Part shown: positions 43,777 through 51,984 of the stretch, one piece after another
How the letters are laid out: the number at the start of each line of letters is the position of its first letter
How positions within the stretch are numbered: position 1 is the stretch's first letter
Source: Amycolatopsis sp. NBC_01480
GTDB taxonomy: Bacteria; Actinomycetota; Actinomycetes; Mycobacteriales; Pseudonocardiaceae
Length of the DNA: 64,000 nt
Direction of reading: 5' to 3'
NCBI RefSeq assembly: GCF_036227205.1
Contig: NZ_CP109442.1
Location: forward strand, 5,270,001 to 5,334,000
Translations under genes and position numbers: made by a program
The notes under the pieces: model-generated
Told to the model about the DNA's origin: nothing
Database searches by the model: none
The model's input: the letters and a program-made list of their open reading frames with translations, nothing else

Positions 43777-44100
43777 GTGGAGATCAGTCAGCTGCTCAAG
43801 GGAGTGCTGGACCTGGCTGTGCTGGCGGTGCTGCGCGAGGACGACGGGTACGGCTACGACGTGCTTCGAAGACTTCGGGTGGCCGGCCTGGAGGAAGTGG
43901 GCGATGCGTCGGTGTACGGGACGTTGCGGCGGCTCTACAAGGCCGGGCTGCTGACCTCGTACGTGGTGCCGAGCGAGGAAGGCCCGCACCGCAAGTACTA
44001 CAGCCTGAACGAGCCGGGGCGCTCGCGACTGGCCGAGTCGGGGAAGACCTGGCAGAGCTTCGCGTCGACGATGAACGATTTGTTGGGGGAGGCGGCATGA
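43777..44100 (+). CDS. PadR-family transcriptional regulator
   Basis: A 107-residue winged-helix protein: LLKGVLDLAVLAVLREDDGYGYDVL (helix 1 region), ASVYGTLRRLYKAGLL (recognition helix) and RKYYSLNEPGRSRL (wing). GTG 43777 has GGAGGG upstream; the longer open frame has no ribosome site. It is a typical short PadR placed ahead of a HAAS-domain membrane gene. PadR proteins usually repress their own operon. Confidence 0.92.
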   Translation: MEISQLLKGVLDLAVLAVLREDDGYGYDVLRRLRVAGLEEVGDASVYGTLRRLYKAGLLTSYVVPSEEGPHRKYYSLNEPGRSRLAESGKTWQSFASTMNDLLGEAA

Positions 44101-44177
44101 GCGCGGAAAGTCCTTGTACGGCAACGCGAATCCGTGCCGCTGGGCCGGTGGCCCGCGTGACACAGGAGGCAGCATGA
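44097..44177 (+). CDS. 26-codon ORF bridging PadR and HAAS genes
   Basis: A short frame whose ATG overlaps the PadR stop (ATGA, 44097-44100) and whose TGA overlaps the start of the HAAS gene (ATGA, 44174-44177). It encodes MSAESPCTATRIRAAGPV followed by eight more residues. The HAAS ribosome site AGGAGG lies inside it. It may be a coupling ORF that hands ribosomes to the next gene rather than a functional peptide. Confidence 0.45.
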   Translation: MSAESPCTATRIRAAGPVARVTQEAA

Positions 44178-45448
44178 GTACGGAGAAGCCCACCGCCGTG
44201 CGGGTGTACCTGGCGAGGGTCCGCACCGCGCTCGCCGATCTGCCCGCGGGGGAGGTCGAGGAGATCCTGGAGGACGTCCGGCCGCACCTGGCCGAGATGG
44301 AGGCGGAGCTGGGGCCGTCCGCGCGGGTCGAGGCGCTGATCGAGCGGCTGGGCACGCCGGAGAGCTACGCCGCCGAGCTGCGGTCGTCCGGCGGCTATCC
44401 GTCGCCGGCCGACGGCGCGGCGACGACCGTGCTCAAGACGCCCAAGGAGCAGAGCCTGTTCGGGGCCCGTTTCGCCTTGTGGGGCTTGGTGTTCTGCGCC
44501 GCGGGGCTGGCGCTGTTCGCGTTCGGCGCCGGGGTGTCGGTGAACGCGGGCGCGCTGCTGGGGCTGCTCCTGCTGGCGCCGGTGTTCGCGCTGAGCCTGT
44601 GGTTCCTCCACCGCCGGGGTGTCGCGGCGGTGGCCGCGCTGCCCGAGGCGGTCCGGGCCCGCGAGGCGGTGGGCAAGTTCCGCGAGGACCACAAGGGCGA
44701 CCGGGCGCTCTCGTACCTCGGCACGCTCAAGCCCGCCTGGTGGGTGGTCTGCGCGGCGGTGCTGGTGGCGTTCGGGCTGTTCCTGATGCTGCGGCACTCG
44801 TACGCGCTGCTGATGCTGCCGTTCCTGGTCGCGGCCGCGGTCGCGGTGGTGTGGGCCGGCCCGCGCGCGTCCGCCGACCGGCGGCTGCTGTGGGTCGTGG
44901 TGCCGGTGTCGGCGTTTGTGATCGGCGGCGGCCTCGGCGGGGTCGGCGCGATGATCGACCGGGTCGGCCATTCCTCGTACGGCTCGGGCACACCGTCCTA
45001 CGTCACCTCGTATGCGTCGGACGACGAGTACGGCAACCAGCAATTGCGCTACGGCAACGAAGAGCTGAAGAACGTCTACGCCTTCGACGCCGACGGCAAG
45101 CCGCTCACCGACGTCTACCTCTACGACGAGCAGGGCCGCCCGCTCACCATCACCCGTTACGGCTGCGAGCAAAGCTCCGGAACGGAAGCCCGCCGCGGCG
45201 TGGACAACCGCTTCCCGCGGCCGCAACTGGTGCAGGGCACGCAAGACGCGAACGGCAACCTCGACGGCTACAACGGCTACCGCGGCTATTGCCACGAGGT
45301 AACCGGCGTCCCCTTCGCGGCGGCGATCCCGAAGCCGATCCCGGCGCCGTCGGGCAAGCCGTCCGGTGCGCCGGAAAGTCCGAAGCCGAGTGCTCCGGCT
45401 ACGTCGAGCTCGGCTGTGCCGACGAGCTCTGCTCCGCCTACGCGGTAG
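44174..45448 (+). CDS. HAAS signalling-domain membrane protein
   Basis: A 424-residue protein. The N-terminal HAAS domain (about 8-72: YLARVRTALADLPAGEVEEILEDVRPHLAE, then LIERLGTPESYAAEL) is typical of partners of PadR regulators. Five or six membrane helices follow (about 95-260). The extracytoplasmic tail (about 265-424) has GYRGYCHEV and a Pro/Ser-rich end. ATG 44174 has AGGAGG 4 bases upstream. PadR-HAAS pairs are thought to sense envelope conditions; the signal is unknown. Confidence 0.85.
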   Translation: MSTEKPTAVRVYLARVRTALADLPAGEVEEILEDVRPHLAEMEAELGPSARVEALIERLGTPESYAAELRSSGGYPSPADGAATTVLKTPKEQSLFGARFALWGLVFCAAGLALFAFGAGVSVNAGALLGLLLLAPVFALSLWFLHRRGVAAVAALPEAVRAREAVGKFREDHKGDRALSYLGTLKPAWWVVCAAVLVAFGLFLMLRHSYALLMLPFLVAAAVAVVWAGPRASADRRLLWVVVPVSAFVIGGGLGGVGAMIDRVGHSSYGSGTPSYVTSYASDDEYGNQQLRYGNEELKNVYAFDADGKPLTDVYLYDEQGRPLTITRYGCEQSSGTEARRGVDNRFPRPQLVQGTQDANGNLDGYNGYRGYCHEVTGVPFAAAIPKPIPAPSGKPSGAPESPKPSAPATSSSAVPTSSAPPTR

Positions 45449-45674
45449 GGGTAGCCTCGCTGTGTCGCGCCGGGGGTGAGGTGGTCGCTTGGCCTCGCGG
45501 GTAGGGCGGCAGTGGGGCTGCCCTGCTTGCGGGGTAAGGCGATTCGTGGTCTTGCTTCATTCACGAAGCGGCGCGGCGGGGGTCGTGCGACGGGTGAGTG
45601 GGGCGGCGCAGGGACGGGGGAGCGGAGGTCGGGGCCGCTCTCCCGTTTCTATAACCGGTGCTGGGCGCTTCCTG

Positions 45675-45953
45675 TCAGCGGCGGATGCAGTCTTGGAGGC
45701 CAACGGGTTCCCAGCCAGGTGGGCACGGCGGGGTGCCGTAGTCGAGGGAGAGGTAGATGGTCAGGCCGATGAGCAGGGCCAGCGCGGGGATGCCGTAGCG
45801 GCGCCACCATCGCCACAGGCAGCGGCGCTCGCCGCAGAGGGGCATTTCGCCTTCTCGGTGGCCTGGTTCGTGCCAGCAGGTTGGTTCGAACCAGGGGATG
45901 CGTCGGTTGTCCTCGGGCGGGAGAGCGCCGGTGCGGCGGTGGGACGGGCTCAC
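45675..45953 (-). CDS. small single-pass membrane protein, coupled to a Cys-rich micro-ORF
   Basis: A 92-residue protein starting at GTG 45953, which shares GTGA with the stop of the upstream 46-residue ORF. The N-terminal half is polar with two or three Cys (WFEPTCWHEPGHREGE, MPLCGERRC). One membrane helix follows (YGIPALALLIGLTIYLSL), then a short outer tail, PPCPPGWEPVGLQDCIRR, with two Cys. An internal ATG at 45845 would give a 56-residue form. No family was recognised. The plus-strand stretch 45449-45674 contains no gene that I can support. Confidence 0.5.
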   Translation of the reverse strand: MSPSHRRTGALPPEDNRRIPWFEPTCWHEPGHREGEMPLCGERRCLWRWWRRYGIPALALLIGLTIYLSLDYGTPPCPPGWEPVGLQDCIRR

Positions 45954-46090
45954 CAGCAGCAGTGACAGGACGATCCGCAGGTGCGGCAGATGGTGCGCCG
46001 GCCGTGCTTCTCGATGCAGGTGCACGAGTGGTCGAAGCCGGGCAGTCGTCGAATCGGGTCGAGGGTGGGTGTTCGTGGTTGGCGGTGCAC
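45950..46090 (-). CDS. 46-residue Cys-rich micro-ORF (possible zinc-binding peptide)
   Basis: GTG 46090 to TGA 45950. The last 24 residues read HSCTCIEKHGRRTICRTC, then GSSCHCCW, giving seven Cys in pairs (CxC, CxxC, CxCC), which suggests metal binding. The stop overlaps the start of the membrane ORF by GTGA. GGGAAGG lies about 8 bases upstream of the start. It is too short for standard gene callers. Cys spacing, the stop/start overlap and the ribosome site support it; expression is not shown. Confidence 0.5.
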   Translation of the reverse strand: MHRQPRTPTLDPIRRLPGFDHSCTCIEKHGRRTICRTCGSSCHCCW

Positions 46091-46194
46091 GGTGGTCGCC
46101 TTCCCGGTGAAACGGCGCGGGCCGCCTCCCGTGGTGGGAGGGGATGGGCGGCAGCGTTAGCGTTTGCATCGGGCTACGGGAGTCGCCTGACCGG

Positions 46195-46415
46195 GGAGCG
46201 AAACGACGACGGTCCGGAGCGCACAAGGTCGGCGGACCGGGGGAAAGGTCGGCGGACCAGAGAGAGGAAGGCGGCCCGACCGGGGCGGGGAAGGCCGCCC
46301 GACCGGGAGCGGAAGGTCGCGGGCGCGGAAGGCTGGGGACCGGGGGCGAAAGTCGGGGGCCGGGAGCGAAGCGGGGTGCGGAGGACCGGGGAGCGGGGCT
46401 CGAAGGCCCGGGGAG
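46195..46415. repeat. purine-rich degenerate tandem repeats of about 20-23 bp
   Basis: The plus strand is strongly G/A-rich, with repeated blocks like GACCGGGAGCGGAAGGTCGG and many GGGG runs. Open frames cross it on both strands, but their products are low-complexity Arg/Gly/Pro strings, so no gene is called in 46091-46498. Confidence 0.7.
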
Positions 46416-46498
46416 GGGCAGAGAAAAGCCCGGGCGCCCAGGTCACGTGGACCCGGACGCCCGGACTGGGAAGGACGAACGTCAGTGCGGCAAAACCG

Positions 46499-47020
46499 TC
46501 AGTGCAGCAGACCCGATCGAGCCGAAAGATCCGCCAGCAGCGCGCGGCCCTTCTCGGCGTTGCGGGGCTGCGACAGCACGTCGTAGCGCTGCGCGACCAG
46601 CTGGCTCTGCGAGACGAAACCGCGCTTGTTGCGGTTGGCCGCGTAGCCCAGTGCGCCGAACAGCAGGTTGAACCCGACGCCGGCGACCAGGCCGAGCAGA
46701 ATCGGGATCAGGCCGGCCGCCGGGTTGAGCAGGCTCAGCACCAGGCCGAGGAACAGGCCGAACACCGCGCCGGACATGGCCGCGCTGCCGAGCAGCTTGC
46801 CCCAGGTCATCCGGCCCGCGATGCGCTCCACGAGCATCGGCTGGACGCCCACGATCGTCACGTCGGTGACCGGGAAGTCCGTGCTCGCGAGGTGGTCGAC
46901 CGCGCGCTGTGCCTGCTCGTAGGACTCGTAGGAGCCGATCGGCCAGCCCGTCGGCATGGTCGGGAGCTGCGGCCGCGCCTGAGCCCGGCCCGCCGTGGTC
47001 TGCGTGAATGCTTCAGTCAT
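46499..47020 (-). CDS. general stress protein 17M-like membrane protein
   Basis: A 173-residue protein with the GSP17M-type domain. GWPIGSYESYEQAQRAVDHL and VTDVTIVGVQ form the N-terminal soluble part (about 25-60). Two membrane helices follow (SGAVFGLFLGLVLSLL, and LIPILLGLVAGVGFNLLFGAL), then a short C-terminal helix. ATG 47020 has AGGTG upstream. Homologues are small stress or cation-related membrane proteins without a settled function. Confidence 0.8.
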   Translation of the reverse strand: MTEAFTQTTAGRAQARPQLPTMPTGWPIGSYESYEQAQRAVDHLASTDFPVTDVTIVGVQPMLVERIAGRMTWGKLLGSAAMSGAVFGLFLGLVLSLLNPAAGLIPILLGLVAGVGFNLLFGALGYAANRNKRGFVSQSQLVAQRYDVLSQPRNAEKGRALLADLSARSGLLH

Positions 47021-47232
47021 CCCTCTCACCTCTCTTGCCCTGTCCAACGCACGCGAGGGCGAGTTTGGTCCCATTCCACCACGATTCACAGATTCTTCTC
47101 AGCCGGGCAACCCGGACATACGCGACCGGTACGCAATGGATCTGAAAAATACCTTTGATCGGATTGACCCGGCCGGGCTGACCCGGTAGGAAGAACCTGC
47201 AAAGGATCGGATCCAAACCTTTGGACGGTGCG

Positions 47233-48597
47233 ATGGTCAGCAGGCGCGGCTTCCTCACCCTCGACGCGCTCCGGGCGCAGGTCGAGGCGGGCACGATCGA
47301 CACCGTGCTCGTGGCGATCACCGACATGCAGGGCAGGCTCCAGGGCAAGCGCTGCTCGGCCGAGTACTTCCTCGAAGAGGTGGTCGGGCACGCCACCGAG
47401 GCGTGCAACTACCTGCTCGCGGTGGACGTCGACATGAACACCGTCGACGGGTACGCGATCTCGTCGTGGGAGAGCGGTTACGGCGACTTCGTGCTCCGGC
47501 CCGACTTCGCCACCCTGCGCCGGGTGCCGTGGCAGGAGGGCACGGCGATGGTGCTCGCGGACGTCGAGCGTGTGCAGGGCGGCCCGGTCGCCCCGTCGCC
47601 GCGGCAGGTGCTGCGCCGTCAGCTCGACCGGCTCGCCGAGCGTGGGCTGGCCGCGTTCGTGGGCACTGAGCTGGAGTTCATCGTCTTCGACGACAGTTAC
47701 GAGACCGCGTGGGACAAGCGCTACCACGACCTCAAGCCCGCCAACCAGTACAACGTGGACTACTCGATGCTCGGCACCGCGCGCCTCGAGCCGCTGCTGC
47801 GCCGCATCCGCAACGACATGGCCGGCGCCGGGCTGTACCCCGAGTCGGCGAAGGGCGAGTGCAACCTCGGCCAGCAGGAGATCGCGTTCCGCTTCGCCGA
47901 CGCGCTCACCACGTGCGACAACCACAGCGTCTACAAGAACGGCGCCAAGGAGATCGCCGCGCAGGAGGGCAAGAGCCTCACCTTCATGGCGAAGTACAAC
48001 GAGCGCGAAGGCAACTCCTGCCACATCCACATCAGCCTCCGCTCGACCGACGGCGGCGCCGTGCTGGCCGGCGACGGCGACCACGGCTTCTCGCCGCTGA
48101 TGGAGCACTTCCTCGCCGGGCAGCTGGCCGCGCTGCGCGAGCTGACCTACTTCCTCGCCCCGAACATCAACTCCTACAAGCGGTTCGTGCCCGGCAGCTT
48201 CGCGCCGACGGCCGTCGCGTGGGGCACCGACAACCGCACCTGCGCGCTGCGCGTGGTGGGCCACGGCGAGTCGCTGCGGGTGGAGAACCGGGTGCCGGGC
48301 GGCGACGTGAACCCGTACCTGGCAGTGGCCGCGCTGATCGCCGCCGGCCTGCACGGCATCGAGAACGAGCTGCCGCTGGAGCCGGAGTTCACCGGCAACG
48401 CCTACTCCTCGGGCAAGCCGACCGTGCCTACCACTCTGGGCGAGGCCGCCGGCACGCTCGCGACCAGCGAGATCGCCCGCGCCGCGTTCGGCGACGACGT
48501 GGTGGAGCACTACCTCAACGCCGCCAAGATCGAACGGGAGGCGTTCGAGAAGGCCGTCACCGACTGGGAGCGGGTCCGTGGTTTCGAGCGGCTCTAG
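47233..48597 (+). CDS. glnA4: glutamine synthetase-family protein, GlnA4-like (gamma-glutamyl-amine synthetase)
   Basis: A 454-residue GS-I-fold ligase. Motifs: GTELEFIVFD (metal Glu), ECNLGQQEIAFRFADAL, NSCHIHISL (His in the ATP/metal site) and RVENRVPGGDVNPYLAVAAL. The C-terminal adenylylation segment of true GlnA is absent. The gene order glnA4, class I amidotransferase, aldehyde dehydrogenase, SDR is that of M. tuberculosis Rv2860c-Rv2857c. It probably gamma-glutamylates an amine (polyamine or ethanolamine) for catabolism. ATG 47233 is used; the ribosome site is weak, and a TTG at 47221 is possible. Confidence 0.88.
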   Translation: MVSRRGFLTLDALRAQVEAGTIDTVLVAITDMQGRLQGKRCSAEYFLEEVVGHATEACNYLLAVDVDMNTVDGYAISSWESGYGDFVLRPDFATLRRVPWQEGTAMVLADVERVQGGPVAPSPRQVLRRQLDRLAERGLAAFVGTELEFIVFDDSYETAWDKRYHDLKPANQYNVDYSMLGTARLEPLLRRIRNDMAGAGLYPESAKGECNLGQQEIAFRFADALTTCDNHSVYKNGAKEIAAQEGKSLTFMAKYNEREGNSCHIHISLRSTDGGAVLAGDGDHGFSPLMEHFLAGQLAALRELTYFLAPNINSYKRFVPGSFAPTAVAWGTDNRTCALRVVGHGESLRVENRVPGGDVNPYLAVAALIAAGLHGIENELPLEPEFTGNAYSSGKPTVPTTLGEAAGTLATSEIARAAFGDDVVEHYLNAAKIEREAFEKAVTDWERVRGFERL

Positions 48598-49297
48598 CGA
48601 AAACCCGGTCATCGGCCTCACCTCGTACGTGGAGCAGGCGAAGTTCCTGGCCTGGGACACCGAAGCCGCGCTGCTGCACCGGGTGTACCTCGACTGCGTG
48701 GTGGCCGCGGGCGGCATCCCCGTGCTGCTGCCGCCGGTGACCGACGCGCACGACCGGCTCGTTTCCACTGTGGACGGTCTGGTGCTCACCGGCGGCGCCG
48801 ACGTGGACCCGGCTCGGTACGGCCAGGCGCCGCACGAGAAGACCTACACCCGGCCGGACCGTGACGCGTTCGAGTTCGGCTTGCTCGCGGCCGCGCGCCG
48901 CGCGCACGTGCCGGTGCTCGGGGTGTGCCGTGGCCTGCAGGTGATCAACGTCGCGCTCGGCGGGACGCTGGCGCAGCACCTGCCGGAGACCGTCGGGGAC
49001 ACCGCGCATCAGCCCGCGCCCGCGGTTTTTGGGCCTGGCATCGTCTCGCTCACCGAGGGCAGCCGTGCGGCCGCGATCCTTGGGCCGGAAGCGAAAACGC
49101 TCTGTTACCACCATCAGGCGATCGACCGGCTCGGCGACGGGCTGGTCGCCACCGGGCACTCGGCCGACGGCACCGTCGAGGCCGCCGAGTCGCCGGGCGA
49201 AGACTTCCTGCTCGGGGTCCAATGGCACCCGGAGCAGGACACCGACGACATCCGGCTGTTCAAAGCACTGGTCGAAGCAGCAAGGGAGAACAGATGA
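48578..49297 (+). CDS. gamma-glutamyl-GABA hydrolase-like class I amidotransferase (PuuD type)
   Basis: A 239-residue hydrolase that would release glutamate from the gamma-glutamyl product. The nucleophile Cys is in VLGVCRGLQVINVALGG, with His and Glu in GVQWHPEQD. VLTGGADVDPARYG is the PuuD family signature. The start GTG overlaps glnA4 by 20 bp with GGGAG upstream, and the stop overlaps the next start (ATGA). It has an ortholog-like position to Rv2859c. Confidence 0.92.
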   Translation: MVSSGSSENPVIGLTSYVEQAKFLAWDTEAALLHRVYLDCVVAAGGIPVLLPPVTDAHDRLVSTVDGLVLTGGADVDPARYGQAPHEKTYTRPDRDAFEFGLLAAARRAHVPVLGVCRGLQVINVALGGTLAQHLPETVGDTAHQPAPAVFGPGIVSLTEGSRAAAILGPEAKTLCYHHQAIDRLGDGLVATGHSADGTVEAAESPGEDFLLGVQWHPEQDTDDIRLFKALVEAARENR

Positions 49298-50697
49298 CTG
49301 CGTCTGACGCCGCCTCCGCGGGAGGGAGTGCGTCGGCGGTGTTCGACGTGATCAACCCCGCCACCGAGCAGGTGGTGCGGTCGGTCGCGCTGACGAGCGC
49401 CGAGGAGACCGACGCGGCGATCGCCCGGGCCCAGGCGGCGTTCCCGGCCTGGCGCGACGTCGCCCCGGGGGACCGGGCGCGGCTGCTGCGCCGGTTCGCC
49501 GATGCCGTCGAGGGCGACATCGAGAACCTCGCGCGCCTGGAGGTCACCAACTCCGGCCACACCATCGGCAACGCGCGGTGGGAGGCGGGCAACGTCCGCG
49601 ACGTGCTGAACTACTACTCCGCCACCCCGGAACGTCTGATCGGGCAGCAGATCCCGGTGCCGGGCGGGGTGAACGTCACCTTCCACGAGCCGCTGGGCGT
49701 GGTCGGCGTGATCGTGCCGTGGAACTTCCCGATGCCGATCGCCGGCTGGGGTTTCGCGCCCGCGCTCGCCGCGGGCAACACCGTGGTGCTCAAGCCGGCC
49801 GAGCTGACGCCGCTGACGGCGGTGCGGCTGGCCGAGCTGGCCCGCGAGGCCGGTATCCCCGAGGACGTCTTCCAGGTGCTGCCCGGCAAGGGCTCGGTGG
49901 TGGGACAGCGATTCGTCGACAATCCGGCCGTGCGCAAGGTCGTGTTCACCGGCTCCACCGAGGTCGGCAAGCAGATCATGGCGGGCTGCTCCGCCCAGGT
50001 GAAACGGGTGACGCTGGAGCTGGGCGGGAAGAACGCGAACGTCGTGTTCGCCGACGCCGACCTGGAGAAAGCCGCCGCGACCGCGCCGTACGGGGTGTTC
50101 GACAACGCCGGGCAGGACTGCTGCGCCCGTTCACTGATCCTCGTCCAAGCGTCCGTGTACGACCGTTTCATGGAACTGCTCGAACCTGCTGTACGTGGCG
50201 TGGTCGTCGGCGATCCGGGCGACGAGAAGACCGAGATGGGCCCGCTGATTTCGGCCGGGCACCACGCGAAAGTCTCCTCTTACGTCACCGAGGACACCCC
50301 GGTCGCCTTCCGCGGCAGCGCGCCGGACGGGCCGGGCTTCTGGTTCGCGCCGACCGTCGTCACCCCGCCGGACCTGGCCGACCCGCTGGCCGCGGACGAG
50401 ATCTTCGGCCCGGTGGTCGCGGTGGTCCCGTTCACCGGCGAGGCCGACGCGGTCCGGATGGCGAACCACACCGAGTACGGCCTGTCCGGCTCGATCTGGA
50501 CCCGCGACGTCGGGCGCGCGTTCCGCGTCGCGCGCGGGGTCGAGGCCGGGAACCTGTCGGTGAACTCGCACTCGTCGGTGCGGTACTGGACGCCGTTCGG
50601 CGGGTTCAAGCAGTCCGGCCTCGGCCGGGAGCTGGGCCCGGACGCCGCGGCGGCGTTCACCGAGACCAAGAACGTTTTCCTGAGCACGGAAGAGTAG
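49294..50697 (+). CDS. aldehyde dehydrogenase (PuuC/AldC-like)
   Basis: A 467-residue NAD(P)-dependent enzyme oxidising an amino-aldehyde to the acid. VPWNFPMP is the Asn-containing motif. FTGSTEVGKQIM is the Rossmann loop. LELGGKNANVV holds the general-base Glu, and GQDCCARSLI holds the catalytic Cys. A second Cys precedes the nucleophile (CC). ATG 49294 has AAGGGAG upstream and overlaps the amidotransferase stop. It acts after the GlnA4-type enzyme in the proposed pathway. Confidence 0.95.
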   Translation: MTASDAASAGGSASAVFDVINPATEQVVRSVALTSAEETDAAIARAQAAFPAWRDVAPGDRARLLRRFADAVEGDIENLARLEVTNSGHTIGNARWEAGNVRDVLNYYSATPERLIGQQIPVPGGVNVTFHEPLGVVGVIVPWNFPMPIAGWGFAPALAAGNTVVLKPAELTPLTAVRLAELAREAGIPEDVFQVLPGKGSVVGQRFVDNPAVRKVVFTGSTEVGKQIMAGCSAQVKRVTLELGGKNANVVFADADLEKAAATAPYGVFDNAGQDCCARSLILVQASVYDRFMELLEPAVRGVVVGDPGDEKTEMGPLISAGHHAKVSSYVTEDTPVAFRGSAPDGPGFWFAPTVVTPPDLADPLAADEIFGPVVAVVPFTGEADAVRMANHTEYGLSGSIWTRDVGRAFRVARGVEAGNLSVNSHSSVRYWTPFGGFKQSGLGRELGPDAAAAFTETKNVFLSTEE

Positions 50698-50705
50698 GGA
50701 AAGAG

Positions 50706-51473
50706 ATGGTGCAGCGTTTCGAAGGCCGCGTCGCGGTGATCACCGGCGGCGCGAGCGGCATCGGCCTCGCCTCGGCGCGGCGGCTGGCGAGCGAGGGCGC
50801 GAAGATCGTGATCGGCGACCTCACGCCGGAGGCGGGCAAGGCCGCGGCGGACGAGGTCGGCGGCCTGTTCGTGCCGACCGACGTCACCGACGCCGAACAG
50901 GTGGAGGCCCTCTTCGCGACGGCCGTGGAGCAGTTCGGCTCGGTCGACGTCGCGTTCAACAACGCCGGCATCTCGCCGCCGGAGGACGACTCGATCCTGA
51001 CCACCGGCATCGAGGCCTGGGAGCGGGTCCAGCGGGTCAACCTGACCTCGGTGTACCTGTGCTGCAAGGCCGCGCTGCCGCACATGCAGCGCCAGGGCAA
51101 GGGCTCGATCATCAACACCGCGTCGTTCGTCGCGGTGATGGGCGCCGCGACCTCGCAGATCTCCTACACCGCGTCCAAGGGCGGGGTGCTTTCGATGAGC
51201 CGCGAGCTGGGCGTGCAGTTCGCGCGGGAGAACATCCGCGTGAACGCGCTGTGCCCCGGCCCGGTGAACACCCCGCTGCTCAAGGAGCTGTTCGCGAAGG
51301 ACCCCGAGCGCGCGGCCCGCCGCCTGGTGCACGTGCCTGTCGGCCGCTTCGCCGAGCCTGAGGAGATCGCGGCCGCCGTGGCCTTCCTGGCCAGCGACGA
51401 CGCCAGCTTCATCACCGCCTCGCAGTTCCTGGTGGACGGCGGGATCTCGGGCGCCTACGTCACGCCGCTGTAA
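50706..51473 (+). CDS. SDR-family oxidoreductase of the glnA4 operon
   Basis: A 255-residue classical SDR: VAVITGGASGIGLASA (cofactor), VAFNNAGISPP, ISYTASKGGVL (YxxxK) and a GISGAY-type end. VIGDLTPEAG after strand 2 has Asp, favouring NAD. It starts 8 bp after the dehydrogenase stop, so it is in the same operon. The corresponding M. tuberculosis gene is Rv2857c. Its exact step is unknown; it may reduce or oxidise a side-chain alcohol of the amine substrate. Confidence 0.92.
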   Translation: MVQRFEGRVAVITGGASGIGLASARRLASEGAKIVIGDLTPEAGKAAADEVGGLFVPTDVTDAEQVEALFATAVEQFGSVDVAFNNAGISPPEDDSILTTGIEAWERVQRVNLTSVYLCCKAALPHMQRQGKGSIINTASFVAVMGAATSQISYTASKGGVLSMSRELGVQFARENIRVNALCPGPVNTPLLKELFAKDPERAARRLVHVPVGRFAEPEEIAAAVAFLASDDASFITASQFLVDGGISGAYVTPL

Positions 51474-51491
51474 TCGCGGGAAAACCGGGGC

Positions 51492-51863
51492 ATGGTGGCC
51501 GGTGCCGGTGAGATGCTGGCCGCCATGAACCTTCGCAAGAGCCTGGACCGGCTGCCGTCCGGCGGCGTCGCGCAGCGCGTTTTCGGCGAGCCGCTCGAGT
51601 CGCCGGACGGGGCCATGGTCATCCCGGTCGTCCGGACCGCCGGCCTGCGCGGCGACGTGCCCAAGCCGGTCGGCGTGTTCGTGATCCACGACGGCAAGGC
51701 GCAGTGGGAGCCCGCCGTCGACGCGAACCGGATCGCGCTGATGGGCACGGTGGTCGGCTTGGCCGCAGCGGTCATCTCGACGCTCGCGGTGCTCCGCCGT
51801 CCGCCGTGGCCGGATCTGTCGGTCGAAGGGCTGGCCGCGTTGGCCAAGCGGCAGAAGGGGTAG
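51492..51863 (+). CDS. short GerW/YtfJ-like protein with a membrane helix
   Basis: A protein of up to 123 residues. The core VFGEPLESPDGAMVIPVVRT, then PKPVGVFVIHDGKAQWEPAVD, matches the GerW (YtfJ) sporulation-protein family, although the Gly-rich loop between them is much shorter than usual. One membrane helix (IALMGTVVGLAAAVISTLAVL) and a short tail follow. Starts at 51492, 51513 or 51525 are possible; the first is listed. In non-spore-formers the family role is unknown. It lies between the glnA4 operon and the glycine riboswitch. Confidence 0.6.
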   Translation: MVAGAGEMLAAMNLRKSLDRLPSGGVAQRVFGEPLESPDGAMVIPVVRTAGLRGDVPKPVGVFVIHDGKAQWEPAVDANRIALMGTVVGLAAAVISTLAVLRRPPWPDLSVEGLAALAKRQKG

Positions 51864-51984
51864 GCGCGCCGTCATGGCCAGGGGTGTGTCGTAGGCCGGA
51901 AGAGGTAGACTCGCGCGCAAAGCGGCAGGTACGGTGGCCGCACCGCAGGATCTCCACAACTGAATATCGGGCCGTTCGAGCCGG

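Noticed and set aside
46144-46671. A 175-codon plus-strand frame through the purine-rich region
   Set aside because: It is a low-complexity Gly/Arg/Pro product overlapping a supported membrane gene on the other strand.
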